Shown: positions 10,601 to 24,325 of the stretch, piece after piece
How the letters are laid out: the number at the start of each line of letters is the position of its first letter
How positions within the stretch are numbered: the stretch's first letter is position 1
NCBI GenBank assembly: GCA_947179485.1
Contig: OX359246.1
Coordinates: 35,753,632 to 35,817,631, forward strand
Origin: Allacma fusca
Taxonomy: Eukaryota; Arthropoda; Collembola; Symphypleona; Sminthuridae
DNA length: 64,000 nt
Reading direction: 5' to 3'
Translations under genes and position numbers: made by a program
Notes under the pieces: model-generated
Databases searched by the model: none
The model's input: the letters and a program-made list of their open reading frames with translations, nothing else
What the model was told of the DNA's origin: nothing

Positions 10601-13600
10601 CTGTCGGTATGTATTTTAATTACATAGAATATGAGTACACATGATGGAACTCCTGTGTTATGAAGTTAGTATTGACTTGGACCTTAGTATTTCACACACA
10701 CATCACGATTATAAAATACGACACGTTCAGAGATCCCACGACGGATGTACATACATATGTACCTCTCTTATTTTAGAATGCAAACCCCTCGCTCTCCTCT
10801 ATTTACTCTTATTACGCATGGGGGGCTTGATCTTGAAAACTGAGTATTTCACGAAAATACCGGAACGTTTCAATAACACATTTGTTGTTCTCATATGAGG
10901 GATTAGGCAATCCCATTTCTCGCCTGATCTTACGCCCGACAGGAATTTATTAGTCAACTTCATGTTTTGCGCTTTAATCCGAGAGTATATACTCTGAATC
11001 ACTGCACTTCATATTTTTAGTACTATGACACTCTTGTTAGTCTAATTCTTAAACGTAAATACTCTTGTTTTGCTTAAAAACGTCCCAGATTTCCCAAGAA
11101 TCTGAAGAAACCATAAATAAATTGAGATTTTAATTTTGCAATTTCCCAGAATTTTGATTAAGGTTATTATTTTCTAACTGGATTTTATTTAAGGATTCAT
11201 ACATGCTTTTATTAGCCTTTTACCCATGGCATTCTCTAGTGCCAATAAATAAACCACATACGCGTTTTTCTCACACTACTTGTGAATGTGAAGGTTGATG
11301 TAAGGACATTGTTTTTTTGTAAACATCAAATATTTCTCCTGCTATTTTCGACATGCATCTCAACTTGAAATTTGAAAGCCTTTACATCTTCCTTGATTCT
11401 CTGTATATATTTCGGATGCTCTGTAGATATCTATTCCATATGCAAAAACGATATCCTTTCGTCCTTGCAATCCATCCAAATTGTCAGGCTAATAAAGCAC
11501 AAGTACACCAACGCATAGAGTCAATATTTTTCTCTGAAGTAAAGAAAAACTGGCTGGTACATTCTACATACATAAATACAGGCATATGTCAACGAAAGGT
11601 AAAGTTTCCTCGGGATTGATATTCCGAGACAGAGGTGTAGGAATTGAGGTTGGAGGTATCTGTTTGGAATCCCTGATCGACAGGGTCTTGATTGTTGGTT
11701 TCAAGTATACACTTTATTTAGAGAAAGTCGGGAGGGATATGTGGCAGTTTTTGGTTCCAAGGAGTGTTTCGTATCTACTACAACTCTCTTGTGTGTGTGT
11801 GTACTCATTGTCAGTGTTAGTAAACTGTGAGGATTAGCATTGAGTTGGGACTTGGCATGTCTTGGCAAGCTGCATTATTATTTTTACTACTTGTCTGTCT
11901 CATCTCATATCTCATATCATACGAGGCGGTGGTGGAAGGTCAGGGTCAGGGCTGTTGGGCCATCGGGATAATGTGCTCTCGAGCTCTCCTAGCACGGACC
12001 ACGGAGTACTGTATGACTGAAAAAGTATGACTACTAAAGTGCACTCTTACTAAAAGGGAATCCCTCTACATTTAACAGGAAAATTAACTAAAAATCAGAC
12101 GGGAAAAAATCCGAAGATATTCGAATAATTATTTTTATGGCATTATTTATGTACCAGAGCCTTAATTTTCCCCTCATGGGAGATTTTATTGTCAGCAGAA
12201 AATTCTGTGAATTCAGAGGAGCTCTTGTATCAAAGACAGATCCCTGTATGAAAATTGCTTCACATAGTCTCAGCATACTCAAATATTTTGTTATCAATAT
12301 TGTGAACTATGACTGTCGAATTAATTAAGTATAAAATATTTAGGATGATAATAATTACTTACATAAAATCCCTAAAGGCAATTTCATCAGCTGCCCTGTC
12401 AGAGGTAGTTTGCATGTGCTGTGGCAATTCTCCGGTCAAAAATTGGGTTGACAAGATCAGGACAAAATATCTTGTAGTTAAGATGTCAAACAAAGTCCTA
12501 TTTATATAATTTACAGAAACTAAATATTTTTAAAATAAAAAATAAATAGACTAAAAAACAAGAATGTGTCAATAATATTGGATCCACATGACCAGCAGCA
12601 TTTAAACTCATTGAGACTCTTCAATTAAAGGATAATCCCGCAACATTTACTTAGAGATTTAATTTCGCTTCTCAACATATACCCTCATGTAGTAATTTTT
12701 ATCTCAAGATTGTCGTAATATAAACTGTTGGAACGACTCGTAATATTTGCTTAAAATACTCAATAATATTTGGATTCACTACCATATATGGTCACTGTAG
12801 TAGTAAATTATTGTTTTTTCCAGTTCATTTCAGTTTGGGCATAAATACAAATTGACTCAGATTGATTCCTAATTGAAAGAGGGATGGTTACAAATAATTA
12901 TTGTCGCGTCTATTTTCTTGTGAAATGAATTTCTGTGGTTTTTTTTTTAAAAAAGATTTTTGTGCAGTCATGCACATTTTCTCCATTGAGACTTAATGTC
13001 CTTAATTTGTTCATTTGGACTCACAATCAGTGGAGCGTGCATTCAATTACCAATAACTTGCTTTCCATTGCAAAAAAAAAACTCAAGTGAGTTCAGACTC
13101 AGCGACCTCATGTACATATGTATATCTATACACTACCATTAAATAGAGCTGTAGTTGTAATGCTAGACTTGGGTTCGTATCTATTTATTATTGTGTACGA
13201 TGTTACGAGTGTGTGCTAAACGTGGAATGAGTCTTTGACTAAAAAATGACTACAGGGTTAGATCATGCTTATTAATATTTCCCAGGAAAATACAAATATT
13301 TAGAGTTGTTACAAGCTCATAATGATTATTTGCATCATTTATACGCAGAAGGATATTAGGCTGACATTTCCCCAGACTTTAAGTCGCACAAAGATCCACT
13401 AACTGATAAAATCAACTGCAATTTTTATAGTGAACATGAGGAAGACCATTTTGTACTCTTCCCTGATCTGGAGATGACTGGACAATGATCTAGAAAAAAA
13501 ATTGAGGTAATAACTGCACACAATCTGAACAATCTAAACAGATGAGAGTCAATTTGAATAATCTGAAGCTGAATGCGCATTCCAGGACTTGGACTGGATG

Positions 13601-16600
13601 ACATTTCGCAGAGCTCAGACAATCTGAGCCTATGGAATATAATGTAACGGACAATTTTTTTTATCTGCAGATCACAAAGTCATACACTTTTTGTATTTAT
13701 ATTGAGCATCAAAATATCTGTGTCAATTGCCAGTTGTGTGAGCGCTTTTGGAAATAAATGTTATTTAGGTTTATGGACGTAAACAGAACACTGGATGGAA
13801 AACTACTGTGTAGGGTTAAATGTTAAAGGTCCCAAACAAACCGTACTGTATACTGACTTCCGTAAAGACTCTCTGAATCTGACCAAATGTAAAGTATCGT
13901 TGGACACAGAGTCCTAAAAAACATGGAAATCTCCCCAGAATCCAATTCAGATGGAATTTTGGCATTGAAAAATAAGTGACGTCTCTCTCCCAATAATAAT
14001 AATTGTAAATCAAATCAAGCCACCATTTCCTTCTAGGAATTCCTCCTCACAGTCTATTCCCCATCATTTCTCCAATAATTATTATTCTTGGGAGTCATTT
14101 GTGACAGAAGACCTCCACATTTTGGGTCAAGAGATATGACGGAACGACTTCTAGTGCTGCACTATGGTGATGAATGAGGGAGGGTCACGATAAGTATGCG
14201 ACAGAATTTTTAACGGAAATCACACTTGCTATCGTCAGCGTCGGCCTCACAAAAAAAACCTCATTTATGCATCACACACACCCCTCACAATGCCCATCAA
14301 GATCAGTTAATACTGGACACTATTACGTATGCATACACATTCACATTTAACATACATTTCATAGATTACATAGAATCAGCCAGAAATAAGAATACAATTT
14401 TTTACAACGGTTTGAGTCCACACAATTTAAAATGAGATTTTTTTCCCTGTAGTAATTATTATACCTATAATTATTACATACAAAATTATGTACGTGTACA
14501 TGTTAAACAACCCGTATGGTTGTAGCTATAAAAGAACCTTGACGCTCCTAACGTTAGCAGTGGTAAAGGATCATCAATTGAATTTTATACTACAAGAGGA
14601 CTAGTTGCAGGAAATGAACTTAATTAATATTGCATTTCATATATGAAAAAAAATACAGTATTTGTTCCAATACAAAACAATCTCCCCTTTGAGTCCAACT
14701 TTATGGAAAACTACTGACTTCACAGCTCTATTATGTATGTAGATAGAATACATCCCAATGTGTATTTATGTAACCATAGATATTATGTACGAAAATAAAG
14801 CAAGAGAAGCACGTTACAAATAAATGGAAATGTTGACCCCAAATGAATCATTAGAGATATTTGAGGCAGGTCATCCTAAATATGTACCAAGTCTCAGAGT
14901 ATAAAAAGCTCCTGACATGTATCTCCCATAAATCTCTCAGTTACGCTACTTCCTTGAAGTATAAAAATATGAGAAGATCCCTCCTATTAAGAAAAAATGC
15001 GTAGCCAGTCTCCTGTGTATATATGAAAGTTTAAAACACCCGATAGTCCCGTAGTCTGAGAGGCTCCACTCATCCACATGAGTTATGTAATGGGCTCCTG
15101 TGGTGGGATATGATGAGTTTCAGGAATTAAAAAAAGCCGGAGACAAAACACAGTATTTACGGAAATGGTTTCACTTAAAAATAACAAATATGTGATACAC
15201 ACTTGGGGCTCTGTAATACTGTAGGTATCCGGACTATTATTTACTACACAATAGTAAACAATAATGTCCTAGGAGTCAAAATACGTTATCGGGTCAATAC
15301 ACGATTACTGTAGTTTGAGACTATTATATTATGAGGAGTTCAAAAGACAAAATATTTCATGGGGGAATATTTCCAAGAGTTTTGTTCAACTCTCATATTT
15401 TCCTTCGTGTGACCACATTAATCCCACGACCACATCCGATACGCTTATCACATCTCCTACGCCCGGGACAGTGATTAAGCTGAGGATCTTTTAGGTGGGC
15501 CCGCATCCCATCATTAGCAGTGTTTTTGCTTACATGAAGAGACTCCATTCACTTGTGGTTTCCTTGGGATGTACGTTTAAATGGATGTTTTTGAGGTGGT
15601 CTAGCCAAACTGAATTTTCTGGATCTGTAATAATTAATATTAGTGCAATTAAAGCAGAGGAAAATTTTGTGATACATACTGCATGTCCTTTGGGGAACGT
15701 GTAGGTTTTTATAAATGCTTGTTGACATTCGGAACTTATTTTTAAAGAGTTGCTTCACACGGTTAATTACTTATATCTGTAACCGGACTAGGAAAATATC
15801 TGAGAGCAAGTGCCCTTCAGAGATTTTAAAATCTTGGGGATAAATACGAAGTCAGACAGGCTTGTCTTCGGGTTAGATTTATGCAGAGTACAACTGCACA
15901 TTCTATATGTATATGCAAAGACCCTACAAGAGGAAGACCCAAGTCAGTAAAGTGAGTCAGGCCACAGACACACAAGAAGGTAAGAAGAGACAAGGAAGGG
16001 ATGCTTAATATTACTTTGACTCCGACGTGTGTTCCTCCCTGACACAATTTTGGCCCGAGTCCTAAATTCTGATATGACAATTCAAAAGCACATCGGCTGC
16101 ATTAAGTTCCTCTCCTGTCGGGAGAATCCCTTGCCTTGTGAGAATCTTCGGGAAGAAAAATAAACGAGGCGTCCGCCTTATCAAGGGTGGATTGAGAGGA
16201 GCATATACATATGTATATAGTGTAAAATTTCTAATCTTATTATAATTAAAAGCTAACATAGTATACAAATATATATATTTAATGTAGGCTCCAAAAATTC
16301 CAGAATCTTCCCTGACATTATACAAAACATTTAATTTATATTCTGTAGCAATTTGCTAGCAATCAGAGCGAACGGGACATGACATTCTTTAATATTTCTG
16401 GGTTGAGCCGTACCTACTGCAAATGCCTAATGTGCCAATGCCAATGGAGTATTATGTTACAAATAGTGTTTAAATAAATACAATTTTTCTTTAAATATAA
16501 ATTAAGCAGCAATTTTTTAAACACAAATTAATTTGGAAAATTTTCAAACATCTATTTTTAAAATCTCTCGAAATATTTTTAAGTGGAATCGCTCTTTATA

Positions 16601-19600
16601 TTATGGCCATTTTTAAAAATACAGTTTACAGACTTTCATACAAAAATAGCGTCCACTATGAAATTTCAATAATTCTAAAAATGCTGCATCTTTTGTCTTT
16701 GCACGGTCAGATTTGCTCCGGACTGTTTCCGAGGAATTGTGTTATAAATAGATACATAATTATACGGAGCGTAGTATACTATAAGATATCAGATGTGTGA
16801 AAATATAAATAATAAAATTTTTTGCTGACATGTTTACAAAAGTGAAGTGCTTCCTCAGGGATTTTATGCTCAGTTCCTGACAGCCCGATACAATTTTGTA
16901 TAATTATTGCGACACATTATTCCCCTACAGACTTAATTCCCTAGAATTTTCCTAAATGTCGCTTAGGAGGACATTATTTTGATCATTCCTGTTTATAAAT
17001 CATTGATTGTCTACCGCTTGTCTTGCACTTCACCACAGTCTGAGTTCTGAGCATATATGTTTAGATATATGGATCCTATACATGAAAATAAATGTTATTG
17101 TTTTACGTAGGCTCCAGTGGCTCCACATATGCATAAATGATACTGATAACATGATTATTTTTCAAACAATAAAATTTTATTTAGACACCAATCCAACCTA
17201 CATTAGCACGATGATCCCAGTCAACGAGTTTATATCTTATGAATTTTGTATCCAATCAGCAGCTTTTTATCCCTGACTGTACATATGTAATTACATATGT
17301 ATATGCATCCGTAATAGAACCAACCATGAGGGAAAATGTGAAGCTAATTCCTTAGGTAAGTAATAAACAATCATGTCAATTCTGACAGGTGCTTTTAAAA
17401 TTGGTCTGCCACAAATAATGCAGACACGGAGCTTTAATTGCGCAGCTTTTGTTACTCATGGAAATTAGCCGCATTTAAATTTACACTTTATAAAAATACA
17501 GACTTGAATAAATCCACACACACACACACATCCCAATCACGCAAAACTAATTTTCTCGACTTACATTAAAGCTTATCAATTCTCTCGGGATTAGAAACTA
17601 TCATTAAAGAGATTTGAGAGCCCAAGTAGGAAGTGCTGGATCTGTGGGGGTCTATCGACGAGGAATACCTTCAATTAGTTAAAAAGATTTCTACAATCAG
17701 AGTAATTTTCCGGGACATTTTGGCAGTTACGAAAGACAAGGACAGCATGTGAATTATATTTTATTGCCAGTAGCAGTAGCCATCCTCACAATTATGTATA
17801 CATATCCGTATATTTATACACACGCTATTAATTCCACCTGCTCTCAGTCTCCCTACACAGTCTATGTACATCGTCCCTAAAAACACTGTGGCATGTCCGA
17901 GTGACACACACACTATAGAGCTCATAGTAATTATTACTAATTTACATGCACGTCATGCGGATCAGTTTAAGGCTAAACGCGTGGATAATTTTTCCCCCTA
18001 AATATTACACAATTGAATGCAATTCATCAACTACAATTAACAATTGAATTAATTCCAGGAGTATAGCATGTGCGTCTTTCTCTGTTGAAATATTCCTTGG
18101 AAATTGGACAATTGCATTTATGTTTCCGCAAGGAAACTCATCCCATACCTTTTACACACACATAATTACATATATACCCTATACTGTATAACACTACCCC
18201 CTGAATGCGCACTGGAATGAATGATCTGCTTGTTGATGTATTTTTTACCAAGGTTTACAAATATGATTAGGGCTCTATTGACGTTCGTAGATTCTATTTT
18301 AAATTCAAATATTTTTAGATCACTGATCCCCTACACTTCCATTAGCATATTATCAATTTTGCAAGTGTTTACAATCGACGTCTGTAATTTGGCTCGCTGC
18401 TCCACTTACAATCACAGAGTCAACCCCTACTTCAAAAAGTACCTGATGGGATTTAAGTCACGCATGAAGATTACACCTTCGGACGTGTATATAGGTAGTA
18501 GACCCGCTCTATTATCTTTTTAGAATTTAATTGGGGTTATGAGTCTCAATCTGCGTGTGTGTGTTTTTTATTGACGTCGGGGAATAAAAATTGGAAAACA
18601 AAGTATATGGAAAAGATAGGGAGATTTGTAACTGTTTATAGATAAATACGGTGTGTGTGATCACCAAATATTACAAATCCATATCTGTAGGAAGCTGGGA
18701 CAAGACGATTGATCAATAGCAATAGCCTTGCTTTTGTTATATCGTACATAGAATTGACATTAGTAATTTGCATTTATAATAGTGAACTTATGGCTAATTT
18801 ATTTCGAAAGACAGAGCATGTTTTTGAATAAAAAAAGATGAGCAAATATACATATGTAGCTATTGCAGGTGCCACAGAGCCCATGCTGCAGTTACTCACT
18901 TATTTCTCTCACCTGACGTCAATTAGATAAGAGCACTATTTGCATGGAGTTTACTCCGTCCACACGTAGATACTTATATAACGTAACAAATTGACGTCTT
19001 GCGTTATGACTACCTACAGCAGAAACTCATTATAGCGTTATCAGGCGCTAGGAGCAATCGCCATCCTTTTCCTCATCACATTATCATTCCTATATGTGTG
19101 TGTGTACTCATTGATTATAGGGCCTGGCTCAGGTTCCGACTCATCGGATTTAAAGTGAGGAAATCACTCATGTACTTATAATTACCATGTGGGCTTTCCT
19201 ATAATATTTTTTTGTATATTTACACATAGATACAATTATGTAGATATGTGCTCTATGGATAGAAATTGCAATTCATTTAAACCAAGGAGTTTGAAGCTCT
19301 GTACTATCAATAATCAGCCCGACTAATAAAAGTACTTTGGAATAGGATCATATTTTTGAAATCTATATCCACTCGTGAGTCGGAATCACTCATGGCAGGC
19401 ACAAGTCACAAGGACTGACTTGATGGGATCTAATCATCCCCATAAAATGAATCAGTGAAAGAATTCTAGGCTCTCCCTGAAGGACTTTGGACATGTTCGC
19501 CGGAAATTTTGTCGTAATAACGGCAGGAGGGAGGAAGGAAGAACCGCCCTTTGATATCACACGTATAGATGTATGGAGATGTAGATTGTAGCTCAACCTC

Positions 19601-19614
19601 CCTCAAATGACAAA

Positions 19615-19635
19615 GAGAGAGAGAGAGAGAGAGAG
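19615..19635. repeat. (GA)n microsatellite
   Basis: A run of about ten GA dinucleotides in non-coding DNA. Confidence 0.85.
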
Positions 19636-21262
19636 TCACTTGTGAAACCAGGAATGCGTTCCGGTGGATGCATCTTAATGACGCAAGTTTTGGTAAATAG
19701 TATCGTATGGCAGAGAGCCTTAACACGTACATAAATACTCTCCTAACAGGAAAGTAATTCTGTTCAGTGTGGATGAATGGGAGGGAAAGATGCTACAAAT
19801 CCTTAATCTGTGTAGTACTTTCTGGTAGAGAGATGTTAATGCCCGCCTCCCATAAAATGCTACACATATCCTATGTACACATGTGGTAGATACTAAAAGT
19901 TACGAGGGAAATATTTTACTATGGGGCTTTCTATGAACACCGGAAGGTGTAATGTGCTAAGTGATACAGTCTCCCACAAGAGACTAGACTCAAGCTGTCC
20001 GAAAAGATAAATACAGAGTAACAAGATGCTCCCCGCACTCATCTTCACACTTCCCTCCTGTTATCACACATTTATTGTATCTGTAGTACATGTGTAACTT
20101 ACAGGGGCTGCTCCCAAACATGATATCCAAATTGCGGAATGAAGGAATTGTAAAAAGAGTTCCACATGTCTGCCGAGCCTTTTCAAAATTTGGGACATGG
20201 GAAAAAAGAGAAAAAAAACTCCAAGTATTTAGGATGTATATTTGTATACAAACTTTTGCAAAAATATAATTATCTTGACGCTGACAAAACTTATTACAGG
20301 GCTTGCCAATAATATCCCATGTGGTATTTTTACAGACGCAATCCTAACATGTACGCATTCCCATACAGGCACATAGTATTTTTAACTGTACCATACACAT
20401 ACATGGAAGGACGCACTCTTTTTACCAATTGTCCTTCAACCAGAGTAATAATTGTAATTTACATACATACATTACATACATACATGTAGATATGTACATG
20501 CCAGCACAATCGTACAAAAACATGGATTTCCATGAAATTCGGCTCAAGAGCTGTGCGTTCGTTCCCTCTGACTGTAATAATTACTACAGATGATACCTGG
20601 AAGATCCGCAAATTAAAATCTATGGGAAATGTTTCAGGGGGAAGGGAGCATTTGGTTTAATAAGTTTATACCTGTGGCTCGGGCCCAGAAGTGTAAACCA
20701 GAATTGTTGTTGGAAATTATGATCACTTGGGTTTGTAATTTCGGGGCCGGGGAGAGATCCGCTAGCACATATGGGACTGTGTGGATATGCAATTATTGAA
20801 TTTATATCTGTGCTTGTACATACATACATAGCTGGTCCGAATTATTTCATATGAAGGATATAGTATACATTGTTTTACACACACATTACCTATAGTTATT
20901 CTTATAGGATCAGGTATATTTATATGTAGGCACAGAGGCACATTTCGTACGTATTTTATGGACCAATATGTACATACCATTAAGCCTCCCTGGCTGGATG
21001 CGGTGGGAGAAGCCAAAGTAATAAATACAAGGAAACATCTCTCTTTACCCGGGTATCTCTCCGCACTCAATCCTTTTACTTATTGCTATCTTCCGTACTG
21101 TGTAGTAACTTGAGTAAAGTTACGACGGCGTCTCTTGTACTTATTGTGGGTGTTAAAGCTGTGGTAACTTACACACTCAAACACACACAGAGGCATCAAG
21201 TAGGTCCCCTGGCTGCTCTTCCTGCATGTGATACACAGTGGGCCTATGATCAGGCATAGCCT

Positions 21263-21325
21263 TTCTCTCTCTCTCTCTCTCACTCTCTCTCTCTCTCTCT
21301 CTCTCTCTCCCCTCTCTCTCTCTCT
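21263..21325. repeat. (CT)n microsatellite
   Basis: About 60 bp of CT dinucleotides with a few interruptions (CA, CC). The 87-residue Arg/Glu-alternating reading on the minus strand at 21280-21543 is a by-product of this repeat. Confidence 0.9.
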
Positions 21326-22530
21326 TGACTATAGCCATCATCATCATCAACCTCATCAGCGTGTGTCCCGGTCCAAGTTAATTTAAACGGAGTTGAGCTC
21401 CCTATACACTCCGCTATTCCTCTCTTCCCCCCATAAGTTCCTATATAAGACACTGGGAATAAACTGTATATAAGAGAGTAACCCTCAACACTAGTAATAA
21501 CTGGCTCTGACATAAATGCCCTAACTATATATACTCTGCACATACGTAATTACGTACATACATCCCTCCCTGTATAGTATCTATATGCCAAAAGATGATC
21601 ATCCTATGAAAGACATGCACTTGACTAGTAGTACTAAGGTAACTTTTACACATGACAACAGTTCATGTGACCGAATTGCCCGTATAAACCTATGGGGTCC
21701 TAACAGGAAGCTAACCAGTTGACTTTTGTCGTTTTCCAAGAGTCTTTCTTGTTCTCCGTCGTGCAAAAAAAAAGAGTTCGTCTTCCAAAAATCCTTTCTA
21801 GAATCATTGCAGCACACTCAGTCAGCAAACACCCGGATTTTTTTTTTCTGGTGACGCTCCTATCTTCTAACCCCTGTATCATTCGCAATCCAGTAAGTAA
21901 CTAGTTACCACTGGGGAATAACCTGCTGGCAGGTTCAACTTTCATAACTGGCCTTCTCTCCTTGTGTGCACATATGTAATTTTTATATATAACTGTGTAT
22001 ATAGTAGGGAATAGCACAGTCACAGGCACACATACACACCTGGTCTCTACTTCTATTGTAATCATTGGGAGGAAGATTAAAGTCAACCCCAAGCACTAAT
22101 TATACAGTGACTCCCACACGGTTCATTTTTTCTACTTTAGTCGTTGCTACGTGCCCCCAGAACAAAAAAAAAATTCCTAAAAGGACAAACCAAAGTGACT
22201 GACAGCTCCAAACGGATCTTCTTAATCATCAGAGTTCAAGAGAGAAAGTAAATATTGCCAATTACCAGCTCAAAGCGTACCTGCACCTGGGATACTTATT
22301 ATTGTATGTAGATAGTATATATGTACATACATAAGGAGATATTGTGACATTGGGTTGAACTCCATCAAAATTTCCGTGTAATAATTGCAAAATAAATAAG
22401 CCCAGGACTGATAATCTCACCGATAGTCATCAGTAAACTGACGGATGAGATGATTGATAGAATTTTATAGCAAATTCGGACATCCAGAAGAATATGCATG
22501 TGTACGGATTCCCCGAGAGTGAGGAAGAAC

Positions 22531-22537
22531 TATAAAT
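22531..22537 (+). promoter_or_regulatory. Possible TATA box of the EF-hand gene
   Basis: TATAAAT lies about 150 bp upstream of the EF-hand start codon on the same strand. The distance would suit a short 5' UTR. The region is AT-rich, so a chance match is quite possible. Confidence 0.25.
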
Positions 22538-22681
22538 ATTGTAATCTGTAGATAAAGCTGAACATCAAATATTGAACGATAAACGGACAAATCCAATTAT
22601 TCCTCTCAACTTTTCCACGCTGGTTCAGGGAAAAATTTAAGGGAAATATTATCAAAAACACACATACAAAAAAAAATTAAT

Positions 22682-24289
22682 ATGGCGACAAAAACGAAAA
22701 AATCCCAGAGTATGTCTTCCGTGGGGGAGAGCAAGCCCAAGAAGGATCTGAAGCAACAATTGTCCATCAGTGAGGAAGAGCTACAAGGTACAATACAATT
22801 TAGAACAATTCCTTGTAATACTATAACTCATCCCTTCTTAGCAATCATTCTCATATTTACTGGGATGATTGTGTAACATAGGCTATGTGGGCCCAAGATT
22901 TCATTTCTGTTTGTCTGACCTGTGTCTTGGCTTCATTAAATCAATAAATAACTACATTGATTTCATACAGAAGTAAATATAGGGACCACTCGCTCCTAAC
23001 ACAAACATACACAAACAGTGCACAGTTCGGGCTGGAACCTTCGATTTTTCGTAACCATCAGAAATAATAACGAGTGGGGATTTTAATCTGAGATCCAATA
23101 AATTCCTTTAAATTTCATCATCATCATGTCCCTGGACACAATAAATACGGAAATACAATCTAACTGTTTGCGTATTATGTCACCATATGTTGTGTTCTAT
23201 TCAGGGGGCAGTGTATGTCTATATTTGGACGGAAGGAAAGGAAAATTCTGATCATTTGCATTTTTAACGATCACAACGCTATATTGCAATAAACATGTAA
23301 ATCCATACCGTTCCATGCTCAAGTTTGATGAAACGGAAGCGAGCGTAACGGGTTAGTGCTAATGTATTTGAAAGTACCTACATATACATAATGTGTACAG
23401 TAGCTGCATATGTTCTGTATGTATATACATATGTAGATATACAGCCTAGGAGGAATACATATGTGTCGTTACAGACTATCATTATTCCATTTTGGTACGG
23501 GATGCCACACGCAAATAAAATACAGGATACGTAAAATTCCTGGGTCAGCACAACGGGGAAAAATTTGAGACAATATTTTTCTCGTCAATAAAAAAAACCC
23601 ATATTCCAAATAACAATATTTTAGCATGACGCCCCGACGTGATGCTGAAGGTGTGGGATGTGCAGAGTTGGAGAGCATATGATGACCAATAAATCCAAAT
23701 AAAATCCAACTGTGGCTAAGGATCTGTATACAAATGATAGGGACGGCTGCTCTCTGCATGTTGATAATATAAAGCATCCAGAGCCCATATGTTTCTCCAG
23801 CTCATGTGTTTCCCACGCGTAGTTTTATTTCATGCATTTCTGGATATTTTGACTACTACTGTAAGACTGTAAGTAAGCCAAGAGTGTGTTTGTATAAGGT
23901 TGAAAACTCCAAGGATATTTTTTCCCTGTGAGGATTTTTGAAAAGAATCCTATTTCTATAGGTAAAGATATATACAACTATCTGTAGTATAGGATGTCAT
24001 TACAGGAGACTGCAGTAGTGTATAGGATAAGATACTACATATCTACACACATGATTAAAGAATAGATGTTTATGCATGCATCATCGAACGTTACTGGAAT
24101 ATTCATTTTTATTTATGACGGACAACTACTACCTTTAGTACAAGAGTGCATATGTTTAGAGAGAGAGAGACGAAGCCATAAAAACGGGGGGAATAGTCCA
24201 AAGTGGGAAATAGCATTTTACTTATCTGCACATAACGTATAGTGCAAGTTGGATTTGCTCTGAGTGAGTGACTGAGTGAGTGAGTGAGT

Positions 24290-24325
<36 letters not shown>

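Larger units (their letters stand above)
7699..22530. other. Gene-poor spacer, about 15 kb
   Basis: Both strands were read for protein families, splice-bounded exons, RNA genes and transposon ends, and nothing convincing was found. The longest open frames are about 100 codons, Leu/Ile/Phe/Ser-rich, without family similarity. Contents that can be named are short acatacata/tatgta tracts, a poly-A run near 8537-8553 and the simple repeats listed separately. Distal regulatory elements for the EF-hand gene could lie here, but none can be identified from sequence alone. Confidence 0.45.

Noticed and set aside
18221..18523. 100-codon frame in the gene-poor spacer
   Set aside because: Composition is that of AT-rich noncoding DNA, with no domain, splice sites or context.
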